Position numbers and translations under genes: made by a program. The notes beneath the pieces were generated by a model, which was given only the letters and a program-made list of their open reading frames with translations, did not search any database and had not been told where the DNA came from. From Tunturiibacter gelidiferens (GTDB lineage Bacteria; Acidobacteriota; Terriglobia; Terriglobales; Acidobacteriaceae), in assembly GCF_013410115.1 (NCBI RefSeq), contig NZ_JACCCV010000002.1:1984001-2048000 (forward strand): a stretch of 64,000 nt of DNA, given 5' to 3'. Below, one piece after another: positions 24,944 through 35,304 of this stretch (its first letter is position 1; the number at the start of each line of letters is the position of its first letter).

Positions 24944-27900
24944 CTAATGTGTGTTCGCATCGTTTCCCGCCCGCCCAGACATCGTAGAAGTGATATTGCT
25001 GCCAGGGAAACCGGCAGTTTTGCCCTGTCGAAACTCCTCTCCTGTTTCTTGAATGGCACGAAGAATTGCCGGCCAATCATCGGGCTCCGTCGCAAAGATC
25101 TTACTGATGGCACGTCGGCTCAGTTCTGGAACAAGGCTGTTTAGCGCCACAGGTGAATAACCCATCTCATCTGCGAGGCGAGCCCAATATAAGTTACTGG
25201 ACTCCCATGACTCTCCAAAGAGGCGGCTGGAATAAGAGCCAAAGAAGGGGAAGGGTTTTACATTCAGCAACTGACAAGCGTTGGTTCGGGCCAGCGTCGG
25301 ATGGGGCACACCGAAGTCTCTCGATAGATGCTCCCAGCTTACTTCAACTGGAAACTGTTGTTGTAGCTCCTGCAGTTGTTGACTTGCCGGTCCCCAGGAA
25401 CCCTTTTCTTCGGGAAATCTACTACCATACTCGGCAGCAAGGTAAGAGGTCTCGGCCGGGGTCATCCGCCGAAGCATCGCAGCCACGTCTTCGGTACGAA
25501 ACAGTGACTGTTGAACTCGTTCCAATCGTTGCGACGTCAAGCGATCAGAGAGGATGCCGATTATCCTCTCCCTGATCTGGGCATTTCCTACAGACGCCAT
25601 CAACAACTCTTCTCCAGATTTCTGATAAAGGGTGACGGCATGAAGTTCAACCGGGGTCACGCTCCACCAGCGCGGGAGGGTGGCGCTAACTAGAAGTTCC
25701 GGCACTAAATCTTTCCAGATTAGTGCTTGTATGTTTTCCGGAGAGATAAAGTCCTGCTCCGTTGTCGCTAACGCATAAGACAGATCGACTAAAGATCCAA
25801 CCAGATATGCTCCGCCGCCAGCAGGTGATCCTGCGCCCAACAGCATGGGAGCGCTCCAGAGTCGATCCGGGCTCTGTATCGAAACTCCAAGAAAGTCGTG
25901 CGAGCGAACGAAGAGCGGATTATGGTGAAGCATCTGAGCCCCGGGAGGTTCATAGTACGCGTAGTTCAAACCAACCAGAGTATCGCGCAGAAAAGGCGTG
26001 AGCTGGCCACGAGCTGTTTCAAGCTGCACGTGCGAACCTTGCTCTTTAATAACCTTCGTCAAATCCGTACGCACCTGCAGTTCCGCGTGATGTGCGGTGT
26101 AGTTCGGAGGCGCCCAGCTGATCTTCTCACTGTTGGTGAAGATAGGGCGTGGCAGGTCAAATTCGCGGAGTTCTGCCGCAAGTGGAAGCAGTGCGTCGCT
26201 CTTGCCTTTCCCCTGAGCCATCTCCTTAAGGCCATCACTGAGGGCGAATAACGTGTCAAGGGAAACGAGCCGCTGGTCTTCCAAAACCGAATTGATTCTG
26301 GCGGCTAATGCGATATGCTCGCGTAGTCCGTCTGGAGTTACCTGACGTGGGCCTGCAAGCAACTCAACGAGTTCTTCTTGAGAGGAGTCCGCCTTAGCGC
26401 CTGCCGCAAGCAGAAGTTCCTGGAGAGATTTCTGGGCACTGTCGAAGAGTTGTGTGGAGGAGGAGATCGTGGTGAATGGTTCAATCACTTTCTGCCATGA
26501 CGTATTCAGTTCGCGCTCTGGAATTTGTCCTTGTCGGGCGAGGATCTGCCAGAGCCCGACAGTCGCCTGAAAAGCTCCCAGGGCATTCCCACGCATTGTC
26601 TGGTTGGAGATTTTGTCGATTGCGTCCGTCGATTTCATGAAGCTTGTGATGCCTGCTTCGTTCAATTCTGGGAACTCAGCGAACACCAAATACCAATTGT
26701 TCAGCTCTGAAAATCGATCAGCCAGTTGACGCACTGTCTCTGCGGATAAGTGATTCCCTGGCTGGCGCACGCGGTCTAATTCACTCAACGTGAGATAAAT
26801 TTGAAGCGGTCCGCTATTACTGTCTATCGAGGAAAGTGCGGTCAATGTTTCGAGCAACTGTTCTGGACGATCCCAGTTCCGGGCTCGTTTGACCCAACTG
26901 CGAACGGTTTTAGAGTCAGACTTTTGGAGAAGAATCTCTTTCCAAACGTCGAGATTTCCTGGCACGTGGGGATCGCCGTTAGACTCCCATTGAATGCGAG
27001 TAAACAGCACCAAAAGATCGGGTGCTCTCGGAAATACTCCTCTAACGGCATTGCTTCCGTTGGCGCCTTTGCGAAATACGTCGTAAAGTTGTTTGAGGCG
27101 CGGAGCTTCCGTAAGGTGCATTTGCTGCGTCCGACTGACACGCGACAAGGTGTCATAGTAGGCAGCCAGCCAGCCGCTGTCTTTCGCAAGCAAGGCGGCG
27201 ATGAAGTCCCCGGACGACTCTGGACTCGCGCCAACCAGTTCCTTCCAATCCCCGGCAGCACTCTCTCCCCCGGGTACAATCACTCGCCCAGAGCGAATAC
27301 ATACTTGGCTTCCATAAAAATCCAGGATGCTTCCAAACGGGAGCAGTTTCCTTAGACCTGGCGAATTCCGCAATGCTAGGGTGGTTTCGTCGTCTATTTT
27401 AGCTAGGGCCCAATAAAGGCGAGCCACGGAAGCGTCGCTGAGCAGCGCGTCTATCAGGCTACCCGACCTTGACTTCGCACTTTGGCTTAGCCCCATCCAG
27501 TCGCTTTCGTGGAACAGCACTGGAACCCGAGAAGCCGGATAGGAATACGTAAACGGTATCCCCTTCTGGAGAGCTTCTTCGAGTTCAACCAGAGGAAAGC
27601 CTGAATCGATCGTAAGAAAAGCTCTCTCGGGGTTTGCCGTCTCTAAGGTAAAGTTTTTCTGACCACACCCTTCCCGCAGCCGGTAACCCAGGATCTGAAC
27701 CAGCGTGCCAGCGTCGTCACAACCGGCAACCCGGATGGTGCTGCTCGCTCCTGCCAGAACTTGAAGCTCTCTCGCCTGACTAACATATCGATCAATCAAG
27801 ATAAGGAATTCGGTCGGAGTGCTCTGCTGATAGCCACGAAGGTAGATGTTTCGTGCTAGTAGGGCCAACACATCGGCTTCGGAGGCCTTTTGACTAATGC

Positions 27901-28108
27901 CAGCCATACGGAGAAAAGATCGAAGAGGACCGGGGATGATGACATTATCCCTTTGAGGGGCTGGCGTGTTTGTCGCGAGCGACTGGGAGTCCGATGAAGC
28001 CGATAGGGATGCTGCCTGACTCGCGCCGCAAGGGTGAATCAGGCAATAAACACTAAAACATAGCCATACTGCTGTGGGAATGGGCGATAGACGGAAAGGA
28101 GACTTCAT
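24944..28108 (-). CDS. Large secreted protein of unknown function
   Basis: Not recognised. The product has 1,054 residues with a signal peptide (about 1-33, SFVYCL-like core and AxA-type end near SQA). The remainder is soluble, mostly helical by composition, without membrane segments, and resembles a long alpha-solenoid in parts (many LxxLL-type helices between residues 80 and 650). A distinctive block around LNYAYYEPPGAQMLHHNPLF and SHDFLGVSIQ, followed by a Gly-rich SPAGGGAYLVGSL stretch, lies near residues 700-780. Its stop is 8 nt upstream of the VWA gene's ATG. Base composition is somewhat lower in GC than neighbouring genes, as in the gene-free stretch upstream. Confidence 0.8.
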   Translation of the reverse strand: MKSPFRLSPIPTAVWLCFSVYCLIHPCGASQAASLSASSDSQSLATNTPAPQRDNVIIPGPLRSFLRMAGISQKASEADVLALLARNIYLRGYQQSTPTEFLILIDRYVSQARELQVLAGASSTIRVAGCDDAGTLVQILGYRLREGCGQKNFTLETANPERAFLTIDSGFPLVELEEALQKGIPFTYSYPASRVPVLFHESDWMGLSQSAKSRSGSLIDALLSDASVARLYWALAKIDDETTLALRNSPGLRKLLPFGSILDFYGSQVCIRSGRVIVPGGESAAGDWKELVGASPESSGDFIAALLAKDSGWLAAYYDTLSRVSRTQQMHLTEAPRLKQLYDVFRKGANGSNAVRGVFPRAPDLLVLFTRIQWESNGDPHVPGNLDVWKEILLQKSDSKTVRSWVKRARNWDRPEQLLETLTALSSIDSNSGPLQIYLTLSELDRVRQPGNHLSAETVRQLADRFSELNNWYLVFAEFPELNEAGITSFMKSTDAIDKISNQTMRGNALGAFQATVGLWQILARQGQIPERELNTSWQKVIEPFTTISSSTQLFDSAQKSLQELLLAAGAKADSSQEELVELLAGPRQVTPDGLREHIALAARINSVLEDQRLVSLDTLFALSDGLKEMAQGKGKSDALLPLAAELREFDLPRPIFTNSEKISWAPPNYTAHHAELQVRTDLTKVIKEQGSHVQLETARGQLTPFLRDTLVGLNYAYYEPPGAQMLHHNPLFVRSHDFLGVSIQSPDRLWSAPMLLGAGSPAGGGAYLVGSLVDLSYALATTEQDFISPENIQALIWKDLVPELLVSATLPRWWSVTPVELHAVTLYQKSGEELLMASVGNAQIRERIIGILSDRLTSQRLERVQQSLFRTEDVAAMLRRMTPAETSYLAAEYGSRFPEEKGSWGPASQQLQELQQQFPVEVSWEHLSRDFGVPHPTLARTNACQLLNVKPFPFFGSYSSRLFGESWESSNLYWARLADEMGYSPVALNSLVPELSRRAISKIFATEPDDWPAILRAIQETGEEFRQGKTAGFPGSNITSTMSGRAGNDANTH

Positions 28109-29013
28109 CGCTGGACACCTTCTAAGAACCGCGAAGACTTATAGCGCCGACGACAACGGGTGTGACAACCCAATAAAGAACGAAGTCTATATGGGTCGAA
28201 AACTAAGAACCGGAATTCTACCGCGAACTCGGGTTATTTCACAGATACGCAATCTATCGGCTGTTCCCTTCGACAGGTAGGCGTGCCCTAACCGGTTTAT
28301 GACTAAACACCTCTGATCAAGAAGATTTACGGCATGCAGTGTTGGAGGGTACTCTACTACCACTGTGCCGCCATTTGCCAGCGCAGAACACACAAAATCC
28401 TAAAAACCTTCAGAGAGGGACTTCGTTCCGCGCATCCCCCGGTCGCTGGCATCGCGTTCTTTTTCATCGACGTTGGTGGTGCATCACGGAATCCAACAGC
28501 GACTGTCGTTTACCGCGACTTATTCCAAGTTCATATGTCAGTCTGGAGGATAAGCCCGTGCAACGACATGTCCTGACTCAAAATGGAGTCCCGGAACGTC
28601 AAATTAGATAATAAACATTTTATTATGTTATAGATACCTCGCAAAGCTCACCGTCGTCCGTTCCCAGAATCACCGTAGGAAGCGACGGAGCTTTACCTCA
28701 GTATCAAAGACTCTTATCTCTTACTTATGTATTGGGGCTTGCTCTTTAACCGGTCCTAACCGTTCAAGCAGATTCAGCCGCACATTCTGTGCCTCTTGTT
28801 AGGACTACACCGGCATGAGGGAGGAAAAGCCTATCTCATGTCTGGGAAATTGGATCTTCGGTCTGATTCCCCGCCCGAAATCCAATTCGATCTCGCGCAA
28901 TCATGGTGCTGCCGACCCTGCGCAGACCACAACCGGCCACCCTCGCGACGAACGATTGCAGGCTTGCTTTCCGACCGCGTTCAAGCCAACGTCTTGAAGT
29001 CCTTGATAGTCGG
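28109..29013. other. Gene-free stretch of about 900 bp
   Basis: No open frame here has a convincing start, composition or family resemblance. The DNA is visibly more AT-rich than its surroundings (for example 28605-28640). It should contain the promoter of the large secreted protein on the minus strand. I see no transposase fragment, tRNA or clear terminator for the GH3 gene, although decayed mobile DNA is possible. Confidence 0.5.
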
Positions 29014-31599
29014 CTAGTCACTAACAGACGAGGTCAGAGACTTTTCAAGTTGGACCGTAATCTTCTGCTGACTGTCTTGTGAGGAATCGCCCAGTGTTAA
29101 ATCGTATGCTCCAGCGTCGGCCCGCCAGCTTGAAGACTTGACATCGAAGTAACTAAAGCTGCGAGAGTTAAGGCTAAACGAGATGTGCCCTGTCTCGCCC
29201 GGTTGCAGAACGATCCGTTCAAAACCTTTTAGTTCTTTTGCGGGGCGCTCTACCGTGGTTGAAGCCTGACCAACATACAGTTGGGCAACAGTTGCCCCTA
29301 AACGACCGCCTGTATTTGTGACATCGCACGTTACAGTAATATGGCCGTCGACCGACGGAGTGCTCTTTAGCTTGCTGAACGAGAAGGTCGTATAGGAGAG
29401 CCCGAATCCAAACGGATACTGCGGCTCTACGTGATTGTGCTCGTATCCACGGTAGCCCACGAAGATACCCTCTCGATAAACGATTTTGTTGGTGCCGGCG
29501 TCCGGATAATAGTTGCGATAACTGGGATTATCCGTGATCTTCTTTTCCCAGCTGATAGGCAAATGACCAGACGGATTATCTTCGCCGAAAAGGAGGCGAG
29601 CCGCTGCGGTGCCACCCTCCTCCCCTGCATACCAAGTCTCGAAGATTCCCTGAACCTTATCTTTCCAGTTTGAAATATCGACACTGCCACCGGAGGTGAT
29701 GAACACGATTGTCTTCTTTCCGAGGGCGGCAATTTGCTGGATAAGCTGCTCCTGGCCGACAGGAAGCTCGAAGGTGCGGTCTCCGCCTTCAGACTCTGAT
29801 GATGCATTGAAACCCACTGCAAGAATTACCGTATCGGCGTGCGAAGCCATTTCGAGTGCATCTTTCTCTACGATCGTACTGAGAGGAGCAATGCCGACTC
29901 GCATGCCGGAGACAGAACCGAGCTGCTGGGAGAGTTGCTCCAAAACCACTTTATGCGGCGCCTGGGTGAGGTCCAAAGTTGTTTGGTTGAGGATGTATTT
30001 GGGGACTACGGAGCTGTCGAAGACGACCGCGTCGTCCACTAAAAGCCGATACTTCCCATCGGTCTGGACGAAGATTGCGAACTTGCCTGCGTCGGCTGGA
30101 GTGTAATAACCGGTCCAACGGCTGCTGGTAGTGGTGCGCACGTAGGGAGATGCGCTCTTGTGGGAGGTAAGCGCATTGAGTTCCTGCTCTTCAGGCTCGC
30201 GGCGGGTGGATCCAGCAGTCAGCATCGCCGTCTCGTTGACGGTGCCAGTGATATCTCCTTCGAGGTTCGCCTTTGCGAAGGTTGTGTGTGTAACTCCCGG
30301 AGTCGTGGCTTGTGAATCGGTTGTGAAACGTGTCAAACGTGACATCTGGTTGACGCTACGGAGGCCGCGAGCGTAGAGAACTTTTGTCTGCGGGCCAACG
30401 AAATTGCTGACGCCTACCAGGAGGTTGGTATTGGCAAAGCTGACTACCTCGCCGCTGCCGCCACCAGTAGTCACGGTCTGGGTTGCCGTGGGTCCGAGAA
30501 CTGCGATCGTCTTAAGTTGAGTTTTGTTAAGAGGAAGCGCGTTGTTGTCATTCTTAAGCAGGACTGCCCCTTCCAGCGCGGCATGCAGAGATGCTGCGCG
30601 GCCGTCGAGGTTGTAACGAGGGATAGTGGTGTCCAACTGTGGTCTGTCGAGCCAGCCGAAGTCGACTGCCACGCGGAGGATTCGGCGCACCTTCTCATCG
30701 ATCTCGGCCTGAGTGATGGTGCCATTCTTCAGTAGTGGAAGTATCTTTTCTTTGGAGAGGTAGACGCCAAAGGGCATCTCAAGATCAAGGCCGCCTTTTA
30801 CGGCTGCAGCGGTATCGTAGGTTGCGACCCAATCCGACATAATGACGCCTGGAAAGTGCCATTGATCCTTTGCGACGGTGATGTTAAGACGCCCGTTTTG
30901 CGTCATGTGCTCACCATTGGTGATGTTGTAGGAGTCCATGATCGCGCCTACTCTGGCAGTCTTCACGGCGGCCTCAAAGACGGGCATGTAGATCTCGCGA
31001 AGTGTCCGTTCATCGATGACCGAGTCTGAATCGTGGCGAAGATACTCGGAGTTGTTACCCAGGTAGTGCTTGACAGTCGCCGAAACTCCCTCTTGCTGGA
31101 CGCCTTGTATATAGCCGACGGCAATCGCACTTGCCAGGAAAGGATCCTCGCCGAAGTATTCGAAGTTACGACCATTCATGGGCGCGCGATAAATGTTTAC
31201 CCCTGGGCCAAGGAGAAAAGCCGCGCCGCGAGAGCGAGAATCGCGCCCCAGTTGCTGCCCGATGCTTAGAGCGAGCGCCCTATCCCACGAAGCCGCGAGA
31301 CCAATGCCTGCGGCATACGCAATGGTGGGCGCGGGAATGTGCGCACCCACAGGACCGTCCGCCATTTGGAAGTAGGGAATGTTCAACCGCGGAATGGAGT
31401 GGGTTCTAAAAGGTGTATCGCCACCGATGAGATCGATCTTTTCGTCGAGCGTCATGTTGGCAAGGAGATCGTTGACGCGCTTGTCGACAGCTTGTGGATC
31501 GCTGCCAACGAATTGTGCAGAGCTGGAAAGACTCGTCAGAAAGAGAGCGCTGACTGCGATGGCGTGGCATGTGAAGAGCGGGCGGTTGCGCATGAACAT
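29014..31599 (-). CDS. Secreted GH3 beta-glycosidase with PA14 domain
   Basis: Glycoside hydrolase family 3 enzyme of 861 residues, probably a beta-glucosidase or beta-xylosidase. A signal peptide precedes FVGSDPQAVD. The catalytic TIM-barrel domain has the nucleophile Asp in GVIMSDWVATYD near residue 255. The second domain is interrupted by a PA14-type insertion (about 470-570, SRWTGYYTPADAGKFAIF and KYRLLVDDAVVFDS). A fibronectin-III-like domain ends the chain (GYEHNHVEPQYPFGFGLSYT onward). GGAG lies 9 nt before the ATG. The next upstream gene on this strand is a TonB-dependent receptor, so glycan import and hydrolysis are likely linked. A palindrome at 31662-31683 may regulate it. Confidence 0.95.
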   Translation of the reverse strand: MFMRNRPLFTCHAIAVSALFLTSLSSSAQFVGSDPQAVDKRVNDLLANMTLDEKIDLIGGDTPFRTHSIPRLNIPYFQMADGPVGAHIPAPTIAYAAGIGLAASWDRALALSIGQQLGRDSRSRGAAFLLGPGVNIYRAPMNGRNFEYFGEDPFLASAIAVGYIQGVQQEGVSATVKHYLGNNSEYLRHDSDSVIDERTLREIYMPVFEAAVKTARVGAIMDSYNITNGEHMTQNGRLNITVAKDQWHFPGVIMSDWVATYDTAAAVKGGLDLEMPFGVYLSKEKILPLLKNGTITQAEIDEKVRRILRVAVDFGWLDRPQLDTTIPRYNLDGRAASLHAALEGAVLLKNDNNALPLNKTQLKTIAVLGPTATQTVTTGGGSGEVVSFANTNLLVGVSNFVGPQTKVLYARGLRSVNQMSRLTRFTTDSQATTPGVTHTTFAKANLEGDITGTVNETAMLTAGSTRREPEEQELNALTSHKSASPYVRTTTSSRWTGYYTPADAGKFAIFVQTDGKYRLLVDDAVVFDSSVVPKYILNQTTLDLTQAPHKVVLEQLSQQLGSVSGMRVGIAPLSTIVEKDALEMASHADTVILAVGFNASSESEGGDRTFELPVGQEQLIQQIAALGKKTIVFITSGGSVDISNWKDKVQGIFETWYAGEEGGTAAARLLFGEDNPSGHLPISWEKKITDNPSYRNYYPDAGTNKIVYREGIFVGYRGYEHNHVEPQYPFGFGLSYTTFSFSKLKSTPSVDGHITVTCDVTNTGGRLGATVAQLYVGQASTTVERPAKELKGFERIVLQPGETGHISFSLNSRSFSYFDVKSSSWRADAGAYDLTLGDSSQDSQQKITVQLEKSLTSSVSD

Positions 31600-31661
31600 T
31601 TCGAGGAGCTCCGGCCTGAGTGAATTGGATTCCGGTAGAAACTTTTACATTTCTAGAGGAT

Positions 31662-31683
31662 GGAAATAACTAGTTTTATTTCC
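31662..31683. promoter_or_regulatory. CTAG-centred inverted repeat upstream of GH3 gene
   Basis: GGAAATAA and TTATTTCC are perfect 8-bp arms around CTAGTT, 63 bp upstream of the GH3 start codon. A related 12-bp palindrome, GAAACTAGTTTC, lies upstream of the TonB receptor gene. The geometry suits a LacI- or TetR-type operator, but no such regulator is in the window. Confidence 0.4.
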
Positions 31684-31810
31684 CCTGAGAAGTATATCTA
31701 TAGACGCTTCACGGGAGTTCCGCTGCTGCGGACCACGCGGTAACGGTTCAGGATTGCCGTCCTGCCTCCCCTACATTCGGAGAGTATGCGAGAGATCTAT
31801 CGTTGTTGTG

Positions 31811-34800
31811 TTAGAAGATGACCTTGAGCGCGAGTTGGATCTGACGACTAGTGGAGGCTGCGGTCACAACTCCGGCTGTAGGGCTCTGAACGACGGCTGT
31901 GGTCTGGTTGGCGACTGTGCCCTGTGTGGGCCCGCTTGTGTAAACAACCTCGTTGGGCGTCTGCAGGTTGGTGTGGTTGAGCACGTTGAAGAATTCGGCG
32001 CGAAACTGGAGACGGGTTTTCTCGGTCAGTACGGTCGACTTGAGCAGAGAAAGATCCCAGTCGGCGTACCCGGGACCGGTAAGGGTGTCTCGACCGAGGT
32101 TGCCTATGGTGCCGTATGCGGGGGGGGTGAAAGCTGCGGGTGAGAAGAATTGGCCGACGCGGGTGGCTGTGCTGCCGTGAGTATAGATGTTTCCCCGGAA
32201 GCCGGGATTGACGTTTGGGCGGACTGGGTTGCGAGTGTCGCCAGAGCCGGTAGGGTTATAACCCAGTTGCGGGCTGAAGGGAAATCCGGTTTGGAGTGTT
32301 GCGATGGTGCTGAGACTCCATCCAGATACCGCGTGGTTGATCAACGGCGGTACAGTGGATAAGAGAAAGTGGCCACGACCAACGGGTAGCTCGTATGTCG
32401 CGTTGAAGGTAGCGAGGTGGCGAATATCAGTCGCCGCGGGGCCGTAATCCAGCGAAGGATTCCCCGGATAAGAAACAAACGCCGGAGTGTTGGCCGAGAC
32501 GCTCGTATTCCAGGCAGAGCCGTCGTCGAGATTTTTGGCGAAGGTGTAGTTGGCTCGAAGTTGCAAGCCGTGTGCCAGGTTGCGGCGAAGGTCAACCTCG
32601 AGGGCGTTGTAGTTGCTGGAGCCGCCGGAGGTCCATGACGTGGTGTTGGCTACCAGAGGGTTCGCTTTGACCGTCGTAGGATAGTAGATCGTTCCGGTCG
32701 AAGTACCTGGAGGGCAGCTTGAGTTCGGAGAGCAGATGATGGAACCGGGTTCGTTTTGATCCTCCGAAAGGATCTGGTGATAACCATGAGAGCCTACATA
32801 GCCAACCGTAATTGAGGTCGTTTGATCGAGCTGCTGTTCGATGCTGAGTGCGTAAGAGACAACGCCCGGAGTCGAGATATCGGCTTGGACGTTAGAGGGA
32901 GAGATGAGCCCTGGCGGACCGCTAATTGGACTTGCGATAGGAACGTTGGAATAGGAGAGAGTTGTGTTGTAAGGTGCGGCCTGATCAAGGCGATAGTCGA
33001 GGTTGTCGAGAAGAGAGTGATGAAGGCCAACGCTGGACCGAAGCGAAGTTTTGCCATCGCCGAAGACATTCCAGGCAATGCCGATGCGTGGTTCGGGGAG
33101 AATCTTCGCGCGGTTGTTCGACAGAGCGGAGGTTCCTGTCGTTGGAGTTGTATCGATGACACCGTTCTTAAACCCATACTGCGAGGCACGGCCGTGGGCT
33201 TCGTTCCAGCCATTGGTGGATTCGAAACGAATCCCGCCGCGAATCTCGAACGCTGGAGTAAGTTGCCAGGTATCTTCGAAGTAAACGGCGCTCATGAAAC
33301 TCCGCCAATTTAGCGGCGTGGGATTGGGCACGACGGTGAAGGTCTTGACAGTTCCTTGCAGGAAGGTGGTGAGTGAAGCGAAGGAGGCTTGGCCGTACTG
33401 GTTCTGGGCGAGATTATCGTTCGACTGAAGCGACTGAAGCCACACTCCGGCCTCAACCTGGTGACGCGAGCGGGAATAGAAGACGTGGTCGTCGAAGGTG
33501 TAGAGGTTGCGCGCCGTAGCATTGTTCGATCCAACGTTGGCACCGGCGCCGGTGATCTGCGACGAGCCATTGGAGGCGGTCGAACCCGCGATCACAATAG
33601 CTCCGGTCGGCTTGCCCGCAAGAAAGCCCGGAGTTTCGCTCTGAATCGAAGTTGGAATACTGCCGAGGAAGAAAAAGCTGGCGCGAGAGTAGCCGACGCG
33701 GGCTGTATTTAGCAGGTGAGCGGAGAAGACGTGCTGCTCCTGGATGCTGACAACTTGTTCGCGAAGCGATTCGTTGATGAGCGAGAAGGGGTTTTGCGTA
33801 GGTGTGTTGGCGGTGGAATCATCCGCGGTGTAGACGCCAAAGAGGAGATCGCGTGACGTAAGGTTGGCATCGAAACGCGCGGTGCCGAAGTCCTCGCGGA
33901 TGTGTTGAGTGGGACTCGAGAAGGCTTCACCGATCCCGGTCGGATTGCCTTTGGCGTCGAGGAGCTCCGGACCGTTTTGTGCAGGCCAGAGATTAAGCAG
34001 AGGTCTAACTCCGTTCGCGACACCATAGCTTTTGCGAGGTCCGGCAGGATTAGCCGGATCGGGAAGCAGACCCTGTCGAGCTTGAGTGTCAGGAACGAGC
34101 GTGACATCGGTGATTCCGAGGTTCTGTCTATAGCCTTCGTAGTTGCCAAAGAGAAATAGACGATTGGTGCGGATGGGGCCGCCAAGAGAGGCACCGTAGT
34201 TGTTGCGCTGAAAGTTCGGAATGTGAGCCTGGTCGAAATAGTTGCGTGCATCGAAGAAAGAGTTACGAAGAAACTCGTAAGCCGAGCCGTGGACGTTATT
34301 GGTGCCCGAGGCCGTTACGATGGAGATCTGTGCCCCCTGACGTTTTCCATAACTTGCCGAGTACGTGTCACTGACGACATTGAACTCGCGTACCGCATCG
34401 ACGCCGAGAAGCTGGCCGCTAGTTCCGCCCGGAGTGACGTTGATCAGAGACGCGCCGGTGTATTCGACGCCGTTGAGCAGATAGAGATTGTCCTGCGGGC
34501 GTCGACCAGAGATCGCAAACATACTACCCACAGAGGAGTTGGAGGTTCCCACCGATCCACTGCGCTGTGCTGTGTAGTTTACTGCCGCAGGATTGAGTAT
34601 GATGAGTTGATCGTAAGATCGACCATTGAGCGGGAGGTCTTTGATTTGACGCTCGTTGACGAGTCCGGAGATCTGTTGGGTGGAAAGATTGATAGACGAG
34701 GGAACGTCCGTAACCGTGATCTGCTCTGTAACGTTACCCGGATGCACTGTGAGATCGATACGCTTGGCTTGACCTACAGTGAGAGAAATCCCTGCGCGGG

Positions 34801-35062
34801 TCTGCGGAGCGAAGCCCTCGCGCACGACCGATATCGCGTAAACACCAACGGGAATCGAAGGTGCAGCATATGCTCCGGCTGCGTCGGAGATGAGGTGGCG
34901 CTCACCGCCGGTCTCTTGATTGCGAATCGTGATCTGGGCGTCAGGAACGACTGCTCCGGCGGGATCTGTGACAATACCGCTGATGGTCCCACCCACAATC
35001 TGGGCGTTGGCAGCGGTTGCGAGAAGCAGTGACACGGAGAGAAAAACAGATCGATGGAACAT
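31811..35062 (-). CDS. TonB-dependent receptor, carboxypeptidase-regulatory-like type
   Basis: Outer-membrane active transporter of about 1,083 residues from the ATG at 35062, chosen because GGAGGT lies 7 nt upstream and the signal peptide then runs FHRSVFLSVSLLLATAANA. An N-terminal carboxypeptidase-regulatory-like Ig fold follows (ISGIVTDPAGAVVPDAQITI). The plug region carries QISGLVNERQIKDLPLNGRS, and a large 22-strand barrel follows. The chain ends LALKVIF, consistent with a C-terminal aromatic beta-signal. Receptors of this OmpA-related/CarbopepD class are strongly expanded in Acidobacteriota and usually import oligosaccharides. TonB/ExbBD are not nearby. The GH3 gene downstream suggests the substrate is a plant or fungal glucan or xylan fragment (inference). 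Confidence 0.93.
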   Translation of the reverse strand: MFHRSVFLSVSLLLATAANAQIVGGTISGIVTDPAGAVVPDAQITIRNQETGGERHLISDAAGAYAAPSIPVGVYAISVVREGFAPQTRAGISLTVGQAKRIDLTVHPGNVTEQITVTDVPSSINLSTQQISGLVNERQIKDLPLNGRSYDQLIILNPAAVNYTAQRSGSVGTSNSSVGSMFAISGRRPQDNLYLLNGVEYTGASLINVTPGGTSGQLLGVDAVREFNVVSDTYSASYGKRQGAQISIVTASGTNNVHGSAYEFLRNSFFDARNYFDQAHIPNFQRNNYGASLGGPIRTNRLFLFGNYEGYRQNLGITDVTLVPDTQARQGLLPDPANPAGPRKSYGVANGVRPLLNLWPAQNGPELLDAKGNPTGIGEAFSSPTQHIREDFGTARFDANLTSRDLLFGVYTADDSTANTPTQNPFSLINESLREQVVSIQEQHVFSAHLLNTARVGYSRASFFFLGSIPTSIQSETPGFLAGKPTGAIVIAGSTASNGSSQITGAGANVGSNNATARNLYTFDDHVFYSRSRHQVEAGVWLQSLQSNDNLAQNQYGQASFASLTTFLQGTVKTFTVVPNPTPLNWRSFMSAVYFEDTWQLTPAFEIRGGIRFESTNGWNEAHGRASQYGFKNGVIDTTPTTGTSALSNNRAKILPEPRIGIAWNVFGDGKTSLRSSVGLHHSLLDNLDYRLDQAAPYNTTLSYSNVPIASPISGPPGLISPSNVQADISTPGVVSYALSIEQQLDQTTSITVGYVGSHGYHQILSEDQNEPGSIICSPNSSCPPGTSTGTIYYPTTVKANPLVANTTSWTSGGSSNYNALEVDLRRNLAHGLQLRANYTFAKNLDDGSAWNTSVSANTPAFVSYPGNPSLDYGPAATDIRHLATFNATYELPVGRGHFLLSTVPPLINHAVSGWSLSTIATLQTGFPFSPQLGYNPTGSGDTRNPVRPNVNPGFRGNIYTHGSTATRVGQFFSPAAFTPPAYGTIGNLGRDTLTGPGYADWDLSLLKSTVLTEKTRLQFRAEFFNVLNHTNLQTPNEVVYTSGPTQGTVANQTTAVVQSPTAGVVTAASTSRQIQLALKVIF

Positions 35063-35193
35063 CGAGGGTACCTCCAAGTGCTTAGAACAAGACACGCCAT
35101 GTAGATGGGAAGAGATTGCTTTACGAATTCTCGAAGAGGGCGGGAGACTATCGGCAACAACAGTTCGGTATTGTTTCCGAGGAGGAAACTACG

Positions 35194-35304
35194 ATGCGGA
35201 TCTGCCGGAACTTCCTTAAAATTCTTGAATACATTGAATTACCGAAAAGCCGAGACCCGCTTTTGGCACAGGTTGCTGTGAGTTTTTTTGTTTTGGGAAA
35301 CTAG
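35194..35304 (+). CDS. Possible 36-residue ORF with strong ribosome-binding site
   Basis: ATG at 35194 is preceded by AGGAGG with 8-nt spacing. The frame reads MRICRNFLKILEYIELPKSR and ends VSFFVLGN. It matches no family I know. Its end overlaps the GAAACTAGTTTC palindrome. The good ribosome-binding site is the only positive evidence; it could be a leader peptide or chance. Confidence 0.3.
   Translation: MRICRNFLKILEYIELPKSRDPLLAQVAVSFFVLGN

Noticed and set aside
28334..29017. Several 60-90-residue frames in the 28.1-29.0 kb spacer
   Set aside because: They overlap each other in different frames, have no ribosome-binding site and no recognisable similarity.
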